From Pseudozobellia thermophila (GTDB lineage Bacteria > Bacteroidota > Bacteroidia > Flavobacteriales > Flavobacteriaceae): a DNA stretch of 64,000 bases. The notes below the pieces were generated by a model, which was not told where the DNA came from, made no database searches, and worked only from the letters and a program-made list of their open reading frames with translations. Positions 27,201-35,302 of the stretch are shown here, piece after piece. Position numbers and translations under genes: made by a program. The stretch lies in NCBI RefSeq assembly GCF_900141855.1, contig NZ_FQYU01000001.1:841402-905401 (forward strand), given 5' to 3'. The number at the start of each line of letters is the position of its first letter. The first letter of the stretch is position 1.

Positions 27201-27627
27201 TTTCACCTAAATGTGAGCGGCTAGGGCCTAGGGTGGTTCCCATATGGGGTATTTGTTGAACTCCTAAGCTAATGGCCCTTGGTTTTTCAATAGGACGAAA
27301 TAGTACATTTTTGGGCCCTTGCCATTCGCATTGCTAATTTTCCTGTATTTTTATATAAGCAGATCAGGGATTTTGCCAAGGTTTGTGAAGTACATTTTAC
27401 GTTTGACCCTCTGGACAATATAGGCGTCGGGAGGTATTTAAAAGAAGGTTTCATAAGGGAAGGATCTTGGCACAGGTATACTGGGTTTAAGATACGGGGG
27501 TTGTAGGTATGTACCCCGATAATGATCAAAATCTAGCGGCCGGTATCGACTCGATCTCGCCGTAGATCGTGTAAGCGTCATAACGCTATAAAGTAAGAAA
27601 ACAAACAAAGAACCGAATTGGACCATC
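27201..27627 (+). other. Intergenic region with a start-less open frame
   Basis: 427 bases between the kinase and cupin genes. It contains a 70-codon open frame at 27294-27506 on the plus strand that lacks an ATG and begins right after a stop. It reads partly like protein (VGRYLKEGFIREGSWHRYTG), possibly the remnant of a decayed gene. No promoter or terminator stands out. Confidence 0.25.
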
Positions 27628-28206
27628 GTGAATCGCAGGACATTTTTAACGGCTTCGGGTTTGGTCGGACTCGCATTTTCATTTCCCAATTCTATTTTCG
27701 CAATGACCAAGGAACCACAAAAGCTCTTTTTTAAAGACGACGGTAAAATACCCAATAACAAATTACCCCTGATCCTTTATAAAAATGCCTTTTCCGAACG
27801 CGGAAGCAGTGGGGCCTCATGGTTGGAAGATCGTTTCTTGCGGAATAATTGGAGCAACTCATGGCGTAACGGTATCTATTCGTTTCACCATTACCACAGT
27901 ACTTCACACGAAGTGCTGGGGGTTTATTCGGGCAAGGCGCTGGTACACCTCGGTGGCGAAAGCGGGGAAAAGGTCGAGATAGAAGCAGGTGATATCGTTA
28001 TCATCCCTGCCGGCGTCGGCCACAAAAACTTGGGGAGTGAGAACCTTGGGGTAGTCGGGGCCTACCCCGACGGACGGTCTTGGGACCTGAACAAAGGCCT
28101 TCCCGGGGAAAGGCCCAAGGCCGATACGAATATTGCCGCTTTGCCCATTCCGGATGCGGACCCCTTGCTCGGCGCCGACGATGGGCTCAGAACGATTTGG
28201 ATGTAA
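27628..28206 (+). CDS. Exported cupin-domain protein
   Basis: A 192-residue protein starting with a twin-arginine-like signal (MNRRTFLTASGLVGLAF) and carrying one cupin domain at about 75-150. Metal-ligand candidates are in YHSTSHEVLGV (two His and Glu) and IIPAGVGHKN (final His), with the turn EAGDIVIIP. The start is GTG at 27628; it keeps the twin-Arg signal intact. Cupins near pectin lyases can act on unsaturated galacturonate (KdgF-like ring opening), but KdgF is normally cytoplasmic and shorter, so a different sugar-modifying or binding role is possible. It is convergent with the GH28 gene across a shared hairpin. Confidence 0.78.
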   Translation: MNRRTFLTASGLVGLAFSFPNSIFAMTKEPQKLFFKDDGKIPNNKLPLILYKNAFSERGSSGASWLEDRFLRNNWSNSWRNGIYSFHHYHSTSHEVLGVYSGKALVHLGGESGEKVEIEAGDIVIIPAGVGHKNLGSENLGVVGAYPDGRSWDLNKGLPGERPKADTNIAALPIPDADPLLGADDGLRTIWM

Positions 28207-28213
28207 GCAGCCG

Positions 28214-28244
28214 GCCACCGAAATAAAGACACTCTATCGGTGGC
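28214..28244. terminator. Hairpin between convergent cupin and GH28 genes
   Basis: An 8-bp perfect stem (28214-28221 with 28237-28244) with a 15-nt loop fills the 41-base gap between two convergent stops. There is only a weak AT tract on each side, so it may be a bidirectional terminator of low strength. Confidence 0.42.
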
Positions 28245-28247
28245 AAT

Positions 28248-29660
28248 TTAATACTTGTTACCGTTGATCGTGGTGTCTTCGAAGTTGATGGGTTCTGAAT
28301 TTTCGACCAACATCGGGGTAGCCGCCCCTTTGATGTGTACGTTTTTAAGGGTAACGTTTTTTACCGGATTTTCTTCCCTTCCTTGTATCAAGATACCATA
28401 TTTTCCACCGTTTTCGACTTCGATGTCTTCCAGGTATATGTTTTTAATGGAGGGTATGTGTTCGCCTTCCTGATTGTCATAGATACCGTAATAGGTGTTG
28501 ATTTTGAGTACGGCTTCCTTAACTTGGCCGACCTGTATGTTCTTTACGTACACATTTTCAACAAAGCCGCCTCTTAGGGTGTTGGTCTTGATCCGTATGG
28601 CCCGATCCAGCTCCGGACTGTCCATTCTGCAATTTCGGACAAAAACATTGCGCACCCCGGCCGAAATCTCACTGCCCATGACCACGCCGCCATGCCCGTC
28701 TTTCATTTCACAATCTTCTACAACGATATTCTCACTGGGTATGTTGACCCTTCGGCCTTCATCGTTTCTTCCCGATTTTATGGCAATGCAATCATCACCT
28801 GTATCAAAAACACAATTCTTAATGTGTACGTTTTTGGAGTATTCGGGGTCGCAACCGTCATTATTGGGCCCATGGCTGCTCACGGTAACGCCGTCTACGG
28901 TTACATTGGTTGATTTAATGGGATGCATTACCCAAAAAGGGGCATTGGTAAAGGTTACGCCCTGGGCCAGCACATTTTCGCAGCCAAAAGGCTGGAAGAA
29001 GGCCGGACGTAACTGATGGCCCGCACCAAAAATACGTTCGGTATAGGGTACGGCATTTTCATTCATCTTGCGAAGGCGGGGCAGGTTGTGGTCATCGCGT
29101 TGCTGGGGCTCCCCTTCGATATGGCCGTATCTTTCAGCTCCGCACCAAGGCCACCAATTGGTTTTGTCGGCCTGTCCGTTAAAGGTGCCTTTACCCGTAA
29201 TGGCAATGTTTTTTTGCTTGTAGGCATAGATCAAAGGCGAATAGTTCATGAGTTCCACCCCCTCGTATGAAGTATGTACCACGGGCAGGTAGTCGGCCTT
29301 GTTTTTGGAAAACAAGACCTCCGCTCCCTCTTCGAGGTGAAGGTTAACGTTGCTTTTTAGATGTATGGGCCCCGTAAGAAACTTACCCGCGGGAATTAAA
29401 ACCGTTCCGCCACCGGCTTGGTGACAGCTTTCAATGGCCCTTTTAATGGCTTCGGAATTGTTGGTCTCACCGTCGCTTATCGCCCCGTATTCGATGATGT
29501 CGAATACCTTATCGGGAAAGGTGGGCACAACAATGGAATTTATTATGGCGTCTGCCTCATCAAAAACGGAAACTGTTTTTTCCTTACACGAGTTCAATAG
29601 GATGCCAAAAAGGGACAGGATCAAAAATAAACGGGTAAAAGAGGTGTTTTTGTAAGTCAT
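28248..29660 (-). CDS. GH28 polygalacturonase-family lipoprotein
   Basis: Hydrolyses alpha-1,4 linkages of galacturonan, or related pectic links, in the envelope. The product of 470 residues has a lipoprotein signal (LSLFGILLNSC, Cys25) and a GH28 right-handed beta-helix. All catalytic signatures are present: NNDGCDP (Asp268), GDDCIAIKSG (Asp289, Asp290), DGHGGVVMGSE (His323) and RAIRIKTN. The start at 29660 is preferred to a GTG at 29687, since it places the signal directly at the N-terminus. Sequence cannot separate endo- from exo-action; the ~95-residue extension before the helix and the lipid anchor suggest an exo-type enzyme working on short fragments. Confidence 0.92.
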   Translation of the reverse strand: MTYKNTSFTRLFLILSLFGILLNSCKEKTVSVFDEADAIINSIVVPTFPDKVFDIIEYGAISDGETNNSEAIKRAIESCHQAGGGTVLIPAGKFLTGPIHLKSNVNLHLEEGAEVLFSKNKADYLPVVHTSYEGVELMNYSPLIYAYKQKNIAITGKGTFNGQADKTNWWPWCGAERYGHIEGEPQQRDDHNLPRLRKMNENAVPYTERIFGAGHQLRPAFFQPFGCENVLAQGVTFTNAPFWVMHPIKSTNVTVDGVTVSSHGPNNDGCDPEYSKNVHIKNCVFDTGDDCIAIKSGRNDEGRRVNIPSENIVVEDCEMKDGHGGVVMGSEISAGVRNVFVRNCRMDSPELDRAIRIKTNTLRGGFVENVYVKNIQVGQVKEAVLKINTYYGIYDNQEGEHIPSIKNIYLEDIEVENGGKYGILIQGREENPVKNVTLKNVHIKGAATPMLVENSEPINFEDTTINGNKY

Positions 29661-29908
29661 TTTATTGAGTTGAGTAATCGATTGCACTAATGTAAGAAAG
29701 TTTAGGTTTACCTCATAATCCTAGATGAAAAATTTGGGAGAGGGGACATCGGTCAATGACAAGGCCGATTTTTTTGGTTGCCTTGGGTTCAACATAGGGC
29801 AAATACAGGTGCAACCCGTTCTTTTTCCTTATATTGGTATGATGGATTGGGCGAAAAACGGGTTTTTGACCTCGGCGCTACCTCTATCGAACATCCTTTA
29901 AAACCCTT

Positions 29909-30682
29909 ATGATGAAAACAACTATTTCCAGCTTTATTGTCCTGTTTGCCATTTGTTCCAACGCCCAGCTCGATCCGATTAGGGAGGGGATTTATAAGTG
30001 GAACGATTTTCCGGTAAAAAAGAGTGAACTAAAGGAAGGCCGGAGTATCCTGGAAGGAACATCCCCCCATTTTGAGTATATCGAAATGCACGCCACTACA
30101 CAAAAACCGGGCGCCACACCAGGGCCGGCCCATGCCAATAAGGATATTGAGGAGTGCCTCATAGTCAGAGAGGGCACCATGAAGGTGACCATTGAAGGGG
30201 AAAGTAGGATCCTTGGACCCGAAGGGGTTATTTTGCTCATGCCGCAACAAATGCACTCCGTTGAAAATGTGGGGGATACCGACCTTACCTATTATGTGTT
30301 GCGGTATAGGGCCCGAAAGGCCATGGATATTGAACGAGGTAGGAATGCCGGAGGTTCGTTGATGATCAATGCCGACTCGCTTACCTTTAAGCCTAGTGCC
30401 AGGGGCGGGGGAGTGCCTTATTTCGACCGGCCGACGGCGATGTGCGAACGTTTTGAAATGCACATTACCCAGCTGGACAAAAAAGGACCGAGCCATAAAC
30501 CCCATAAGCACATTGAAACCGAGATCATCTTGATGCTTGCAGGTAAGACCAAGATGACTATTGACGGCAAGGTATATCAAGCCGGTCCGGGCGATTTTTA
30601 TTTGGCCAAGTCGGGATCAATGCACGGCATTGAAAATGCGGGCGACGAACCTTGCCGGTATTTCGCCTTTAAGTGGAACTGA
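29909..30682 (+). CDS. Exported bicupin protein
   Basis: A 257-residue protein with a Sec signal (SSFIVLFAICSNAQ) and two cupin domains. Domain 1 (about 45-135) has a partial metal set (GPAHANKDIEECLIV, MPQQMHSVEN). Domain 2 (about 165-255) has a full set (HKPHKHIETEIILML, AKSGSMHGIEN), so it is the likelier active half. It sits beside the GH28 gene and is convergent with the acetylesterase gene, 5 bases away. A role in handling unsaturated uronic acids or sugar signalling is plausible but not shown. The first of two adjacent ATG codons is used. Confidence 0.8.
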   Translation: MMKTTISSFIVLFAICSNAQLDPIREGIYKWNDFPVKKSELKEGRSILEGTSPHFEYIEMHATTQKPGATPGPAHANKDIEECLIVREGTMKVTIEGESRILGPEGVILLMPQQMHSVENVGDTDLTYYVLRYRARKAMDIERGRNAGGSLMINADSLTFKPSARGGGVPYFDRPTAMCERFEMHITQLDKKGPSHKPHKHIETEIILMLAGKTKMTIDGKVYQAGPGDFYLAKSGSMHGIENAGDEPCRYFAFKWN

Positions 30683-30687
30683 GACAA

Positions 30688-32637
30688 CTACTCTTTTCTT
30701 AGTTCAAAGGGGGATGCGGGAAGCCCTTCCTTAGAGAACAGATTGGCCTTTGCCGGATTATCGGACCAGGCGTACCGAACGGCAACGGGTTTTTTTAGCT
30801 TATCGTTTTCTACCCTTATATTTTTTCCCCTTATTTCCGCACGGGCCCTATAGAAGGTCTTGCCGTCGGACGAAAGCTCAAAGGTCTTCAAATAATCGCC
30901 ATGGTTGATCTTTAATCCCGAACCTACATGGTCAAAGGCTATGCTTACATGGTCGGTACGGAATTTGGCTTTTTTTGGAATGGGGCTCAACCGGGCATCG
31001 GTCTCGTTGTAGGCCAGACGGTAGGCCAGTTGTGCCAATCTTTTGCCTACATCCGCTTTGTTTAGCGGGTGGATATCGTTCCACTCCCCAAGGTCGGTTA
31101 TAACCGCCATACCCGTATTGCGAACTTTTAGGGTGTTTAGTTGGGCCTGCCTGAGTTGGGCCCATGCACTTTCTACAGGTACATTCGTTTCTTCCATAAA
31201 GTTGGCCAATTGTACGTAGAGAAACGGAAAATCGCCGATATTCCATTGGCTCCGCCAATTTTGGATCAATGCGGGAAAGGTTTGAAAATAGCGTTCGGGT
31301 TGGTTCGTGTTCGACTCGCCTTGGTACCAGATTACGCCCTTGATCTTATAATTGAGTAGGGGCGATATCATTCGATTGTATAGCCCTCCAGGTTTCCAAC
31401 GGATAAAAGTGGGACCCTCTAAGGGAGGCATAGCCGCACCTAATTTGTATTTCCATGGGCCTTTTAGGTCAATCGTGTCGGTGCCTACCGAAATAAAATA
31501 GGGTTTGTCGAGAATAAAGCCACCTTTGCCCTGTTGGTTGATGAGGCGGATGGTAATGGTATTATCGCCTTTTTTTAAGAGGCTGTCGTTTACGGTGTAT
31601 TTTCGGGGAGGATATTGATATCCGGTAGTGCCCACAAAGGTGCCATTGACGTATACGTGGTCTTGGTCGACCATTCTCCCGAGCCAAAGTTTGGCCTCTT
31701 TGCCCACCCAAGCTTCAGGAACGACAAAATGTTTTCTGAACCAAACCACTCCGTTTACATTGCCCAGTGGGCTATCGGCCCAAAAACGGGGTATGTTCAT
31801 TGCATCCCAGGTTGAATCATCCAAGTCCATGGAGAACCATTTGCTTTTTGGGGTCAGCCCTTCGTCTTCTTCCTCTAATTTTTTAAACCATTCTTGTTGG
31901 CGTTTTTGGTCTTTCTTTTCGATTTCGGCAACAAATCCCTCGTCCTTAAAACGTTGGAGCTCTTCGTAGGCTTCCGGAAAATTTTTAAGTCCTTCTTCGC
32001 TCATCCAGGCCTCTACGGGAGAACCGCCCAAGGCGGCGTTGATCAGGCCCACGGGCACTTGGTACCTTTCGAAAATGTCTTTGGCGAAAAAATAGGCGAC
32101 CCCTGAAAAGTCCAATAGGTTCCTTGGGTTGGCTTCCATCCAACTGCCCGAATCCAAATCGGTATGGGCGGTATTAAAGTCGTACTTGTCAGGCACCAAA
32201 AACTGCCTGATTTTTGAATTTTCCGAACTTTTGATGATGTCGGGATAGACATCGCGAAGCCGGCTCATGGTCAGTTCCATATTCGATTGTCCCGAACATA
32301 GCCATACCTCACCAAAAAGGATGTTGTCGACGGTAATGCGGTTCGTACCCTTGAAATCCATTTTAAAGGGGCCGCCTGCCGGTTGTGGCGGGAGAAGGAG
32401 TCGCCAATTGCCTTGGTTGTCTGCAGTGGTTGTGTACGCCTTGCCCTTAAACCGGAGTTCGACCGATTCGTTTGGCGAGGCCCATCCCCAGAGGGTTAAT
32501 TCGGTATTGCGTTGTAGAACGGCCCCGTTGCCGATGAGTTTGGGCAATCGAATTTGGGCAAGGCACGGATACGTTGAAACAAAGATGAAAAGTAATGCGA
32601 TATAAGGAACGGGGTTAATCTTTTTGAATGCTATCAT
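30688..32637 (-). CDS. Sialate-O-acetylesterase-like carbohydrate acetylesterase (CE20-like architecture)
   Basis: Envelope esterase of 649 residues, Sec signal ending near TYPCLAQ. An SGNH/SASA esterase domain is split: CSGQSNMELTMSRL carries the nucleophile, and GVIWYQGESNTNQPERY carries the block III region. Between them (about residues 280-400) lies a galactose-binding-like jelly-roll insert (WFRKHFVVPEAW, VYVNGTFVGTTGYQYP). That split layout is known from CE20 xyloglucan-type acetylesterases. Annotation pipelines call such proteins sialate O-acetylesterases, but the plant-polysaccharide setting makes acetylated xylan or pectin a better guess. It lies 5 bases from the convergent bicupin stop and 88 bases from GH67, with the same orientation. 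Confidence 0.85.
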   Translation of the reverse strand: MIAFKKINPVPYIALLFIFVSTYPCLAQIRLPKLIGNGAVLQRNTELTLWGWASPNESVELRFKGKAYTTTADNQGNWRLLLPPQPAGGPFKMDFKGTNRITVDNILFGEVWLCSGQSNMELTMSRLRDVYPDIIKSSENSKIRQFLVPDKYDFNTAHTDLDSGSWMEANPRNLLDFSGVAYFFAKDIFERYQVPVGLINAALGGSPVEAWMSEEGLKNFPEAYEELQRFKDEGFVAEIEKKDQKRQQEWFKKLEEEDEGLTPKSKWFSMDLDDSTWDAMNIPRFWADSPLGNVNGVVWFRKHFVVPEAWVGKEAKLWLGRMVDQDHVYVNGTFVGTTGYQYPPRKYTVNDSLLKKGDNTITIRLINQQGKGGFILDKPYFISVGTDTIDLKGPWKYKLGAAMPPLEGPTFIRWKPGGLYNRMISPLLNYKIKGVIWYQGESNTNQPERYFQTFPALIQNWRSQWNIGDFPFLYVQLANFMEETNVPVESAWAQLRQAQLNTLKVRNTGMAVITDLGEWNDIHPLNKADVGKRLAQLAYRLAYNETDARLSPIPKKAKFRTDHVSIAFDHVGSGLKINHGDYLKTFELSSDGKTFYRARAEIRGKNIRVENDKLKKPVAVRYAWSDNPAKANLFSKEGLPASPFELRKE

Positions 32638-32725
32638 GGTGTGAAAATGATGGTGATTATGCTTTGTTTAACGGTACGGCCGACTTTCAGGTAAATTGGC
32701 CAAGCTCTTCCCTTTTTAACCTTGG

Positions 32726-34900
32726 TCAGTTCCACTGGGGCCGTATGCCCGGTGCGAAGGGGAATTTTAACGATTTAAAATGTTCAAGGGTTCGGGTGGG
32801 CTTCCCGACGCCTTCGGGAAGGTCTTTTTTGGAGAAGGTCTGAAAGTAGAGCAAGCAGGCATCGCGCCACCACTTGGCTTCCTTGAGCTGTATTTGTAGT
32901 AGCATTTGCACCTCTTTGTGTCGGACTTGGTCGACATAGGGTTGCATTTGCTTCCAGGTGGCGATCATTTCCTCTACCTGGTCCACTCCCTCCTGATATT
33001 TCAGGGCCATGCCTTGCCAGAGGGTTTTACCGTTTTTGAGCCGGTAATCCCACGACAGGTGATGGAACCATAGCAAATACCTTTCAGGACAGGTGTCGGG
33101 GTCGTTCAATCGGCTGCGCAAAGGTTCTGCATATTGCTCGGTGGCATTGCTGCCGCTGGGCGTGCGGTCGAAACCTATGCCCTTGGCATCGGCATTGTGG
33201 TAATAGGTCGGGTTCCATTCGGGGCGGCTCAATTCGCTGACCCATGGCCCGGGACCGTAATGGTGCCCTGTGTCAAAAATATGATGGAGGCCCAAGGGGT
33301 TCATATAGTTGACAACGGCCTCCCTTGATTTGATCAGCATTTCCTTCATGGGGCCGATGAAGGCCTCTTGGTTGGAGAAGGTCATGCGCAACCATTCTTC
33401 GGCAATGGTTTCTGAACTGAGGTAGGGGTCCCACGCCAGGCGACCGAATCCGTACCAATTGGCCTGTGCCATGGGATGCCCGGTCCAATTCATATCGTTT
33501 CCGACATTGGAGACCCCGGCCATACCGCTGATTTTTTGGTTTTGCAATGTGCCGTCTATAATTCGGGCGACGGTAGAGCCTTCTCCTTGTTGATAAGTAT
33601 CTGCATCGAGAACTTCTTCATAGAGTTTTGGAAGAAAAACGAGATGGGTGCTAAAACCCAGATATTCTTGGGTAATCTGGAATTCCATCATCAATGGGGT
33701 TTTCGGCATTGCGCCGAACATAGGGTGAAACGGCTCGCGCGGCTGAAAATCTATGGGGCCGTTTTTGGTCTGTACAAGAACATTGTCCATAAACTTACCG
33801 TCATAGGGTACAAATTCGGTATAGGCCTGTTTGGCCCTGTCGTCGGCATCGTGTTCTGAATAAACAAAGGCCCTCCAGATGACATTTCCGCCATGGGGTC
33901 GTAAAGATTCGGCAAGCATATTGGCACCATCTACATGGTTTCGACCGTAGTTTTGGGGTCCGGGCTGCCCTTCGGAGTTCGCCTTGACCAAAAAGCCTCC
34001 AAAATCCGGGATAAGGGAGTAGATTTGGTCGGCCTTGTCCGCCCACCATTGTTTTACATTCGGATCTAGGGGGTCGGCCGTTTTCAAAGTGCCGATTTCA
34101 ATGGGTGCCGAAAAACGTGCGGTAAGGTATACCTTTATGCCATAGGGGCGAAAAACATCGGCCAGGGCCTTCACCTTTTCAAGGTACATGGGGGTCAGTA
34201 TCAAGGCGTTGGCGTTTACGTTGGTCAAGGAAACGGCATTGATGCCTATCGAGGCATTGGCCCGGGCATAGTCGATATAACGTTGATCGATGAATTCGGG
34301 AAGTTTTTGCCAGTTCCACAGCGAAAATCCGGCATAGCCCCTTTCAATGGTCCGGTCCAGGTTGTCCCAATGATTGAGCATTCTCAGGTCTATCTTGGGG
34401 TAATCGACCAATGAGATCTTTACAAAACTTTGGTGTTGTTGCATAAGGTTTAGGAACCTGAACACTCCATAGAGAATACCAATATCGCCGTTGGCGCTTA
34501 TCAACAGTATTTTCTTCTTCCTGTGCTTCACTGATTTTATGACGAATCCCTCGTCTCCTGCCCGACTTAGGTCATCGTTCACCATTTTTTGTAGCTCAGG
34601 GGGTAAAAGGTCTTTTGTGCCGATCAGTAGGGTAGGGTCGGCCCTTAATGAGGTAGCGACGGACGGAGGGGCGCCTAACATTTTTTTTAATGCCCTGTTG
34701 AGTTCCGTTCGGGCTATTTGCAATGTTTGTGAGGCTCCGGGAAGGGAAATGGTTTTTGTAATATCGGTGTATTCCTTTAAAACTGGCGATTCGCTAATCT
34801 TGGAATAGGGCAACCAAAGATTATAACCCGATGGTTCTTGCGCAAAAAGCGGAAAAAAACAGGGTAAACAAAGAATGAGTACGATTATGTGTCTTGCCAT
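32726..34900 (-). CDS. GH67 alpha-glucuronidase
   Basis: Removes 4-O-methyl-glucuronic acid from the non-reducing end of xylo-oligosaccharides. The 724-residue product has a Sec signal (MARHIIVLILCLPCFFPLFAQ) and the three-domain GH67 layout: an N-terminal beta domain (LWLPYSKISESP), a TIM barrel (LNHWDNLDRTIERGYAG, FLVKANSEGQPGPQNYGR, DFQPREPFHPMFGAMP) and a helical C-terminal domain (FHHLSWDYRLKNGKTLW). The start at 34900 is chosen over 35029 because it puts the signal at the N-terminus. Its presence marks the locus as aimed at glucuronoxylan. Together with GH10 it should work in the periplasm. Confidence 0.93.
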   Translation of the reverse strand: MARHIIVLILCLPCFFPLFAQEPSGYNLWLPYSKISESPVLKEYTDITKTISLPGASQTLQIARTELNRALKKMLGAPPSVATSLRADPTLLIGTKDLLPPELQKMVNDDLSRAGDEGFVIKSVKHRKKKILLISANGDIGILYGVFRFLNLMQQHQSFVKISLVDYPKIDLRMLNHWDNLDRTIERGYAGFSLWNWQKLPEFIDQRYIDYARANASIGINAVSLTNVNANALILTPMYLEKVKALADVFRPYGIKVYLTARFSAPIEIGTLKTADPLDPNVKQWWADKADQIYSLIPDFGGFLVKANSEGQPGPQNYGRNHVDGANMLAESLRPHGGNVIWRAFVYSEHDADDRAKQAYTEFVPYDGKFMDNVLVQTKNGPIDFQPREPFHPMFGAMPKTPLMMEFQITQEYLGFSTHLVFLPKLYEEVLDADTYQQGEGSTVARIIDGTLQNQKISGMAGVSNVGNDMNWTGHPMAQANWYGFGRLAWDPYLSSETIAEEWLRMTFSNQEAFIGPMKEMLIKSREAVVNYMNPLGLHHIFDTGHHYGPGPWVSELSRPEWNPTYYHNADAKGIGFDRTPSGSNATEQYAEPLRSRLNDPDTCPERYLLWFHHLSWDYRLKNGKTLWQGMALKYQEGVDQVEEMIATWKQMQPYVDQVRHKEVQMLLQIQLKEAKWWRDACLLYFQTFSKKDLPEGVGKPTRTLEHFKSLKFPFAPGIRPQWN

Positions 34901-35302
34901 AACTGGGCTGTATTTTGGGTAGGTGGAATCAAAAGCCACTTTTAAATATATGAAATAGCCCTTAAAGCGCTTTGCAAAAGTTGCGATACGGGCTATCACC
35001 GCATGGCCAGATCGATTCGGTTTGTTCAAATATCATTCAAACCGGACGTAAGCAATAAAAAAAATGTTGCCCATACTATCACTTTTGAAGCATTGTGGAA
35101 TTTGAGGGTCTTCTACATAAGGCTGGCTTTGTGGTAATTCTTATTTTCGAAAAAAAAGATGCTTTTTGTTGGAAAGATTGCGTTAAACAATAACATCGTT
35201 GATACATGGTTAAAGGTAATTGCCTATATTTAATTAGCACAAAGACAGGGCGAACCTTGTAAATATCCCGCCTAGTCCGTTTCCCCGATTGGTTAATTTC
35301 AT
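34901..35302. other. Divergent intergenic region between GH67 and the hybrid regulator
   Basis: 402 AT-rich bases that must hold promoters for both flanking genes. A near match to the -7 element (TATATTTA, around 35225) lies ahead of the regulator gene, but neither strand has a full TTTG-N19-TAnnTTTG match. I see no RNA gene or credible small protein. Confidence 0.4.

Noticed and set aside
27222-27250. Small palindromes (CTAGGGCCTAG-like and CCCATATGGG) after the kinase gene
   Set aside because: Short, without T-tract or repeat partner elsewhere; likely chance.
1-30682. A rhamnogalacturonan II utilisation locus
   Set aside because: Only GH140 is shared with that pathway. None of the other side-chain enzymes expected for rhamnogalacturonan II is seen within the window, though genes outside could change this view.
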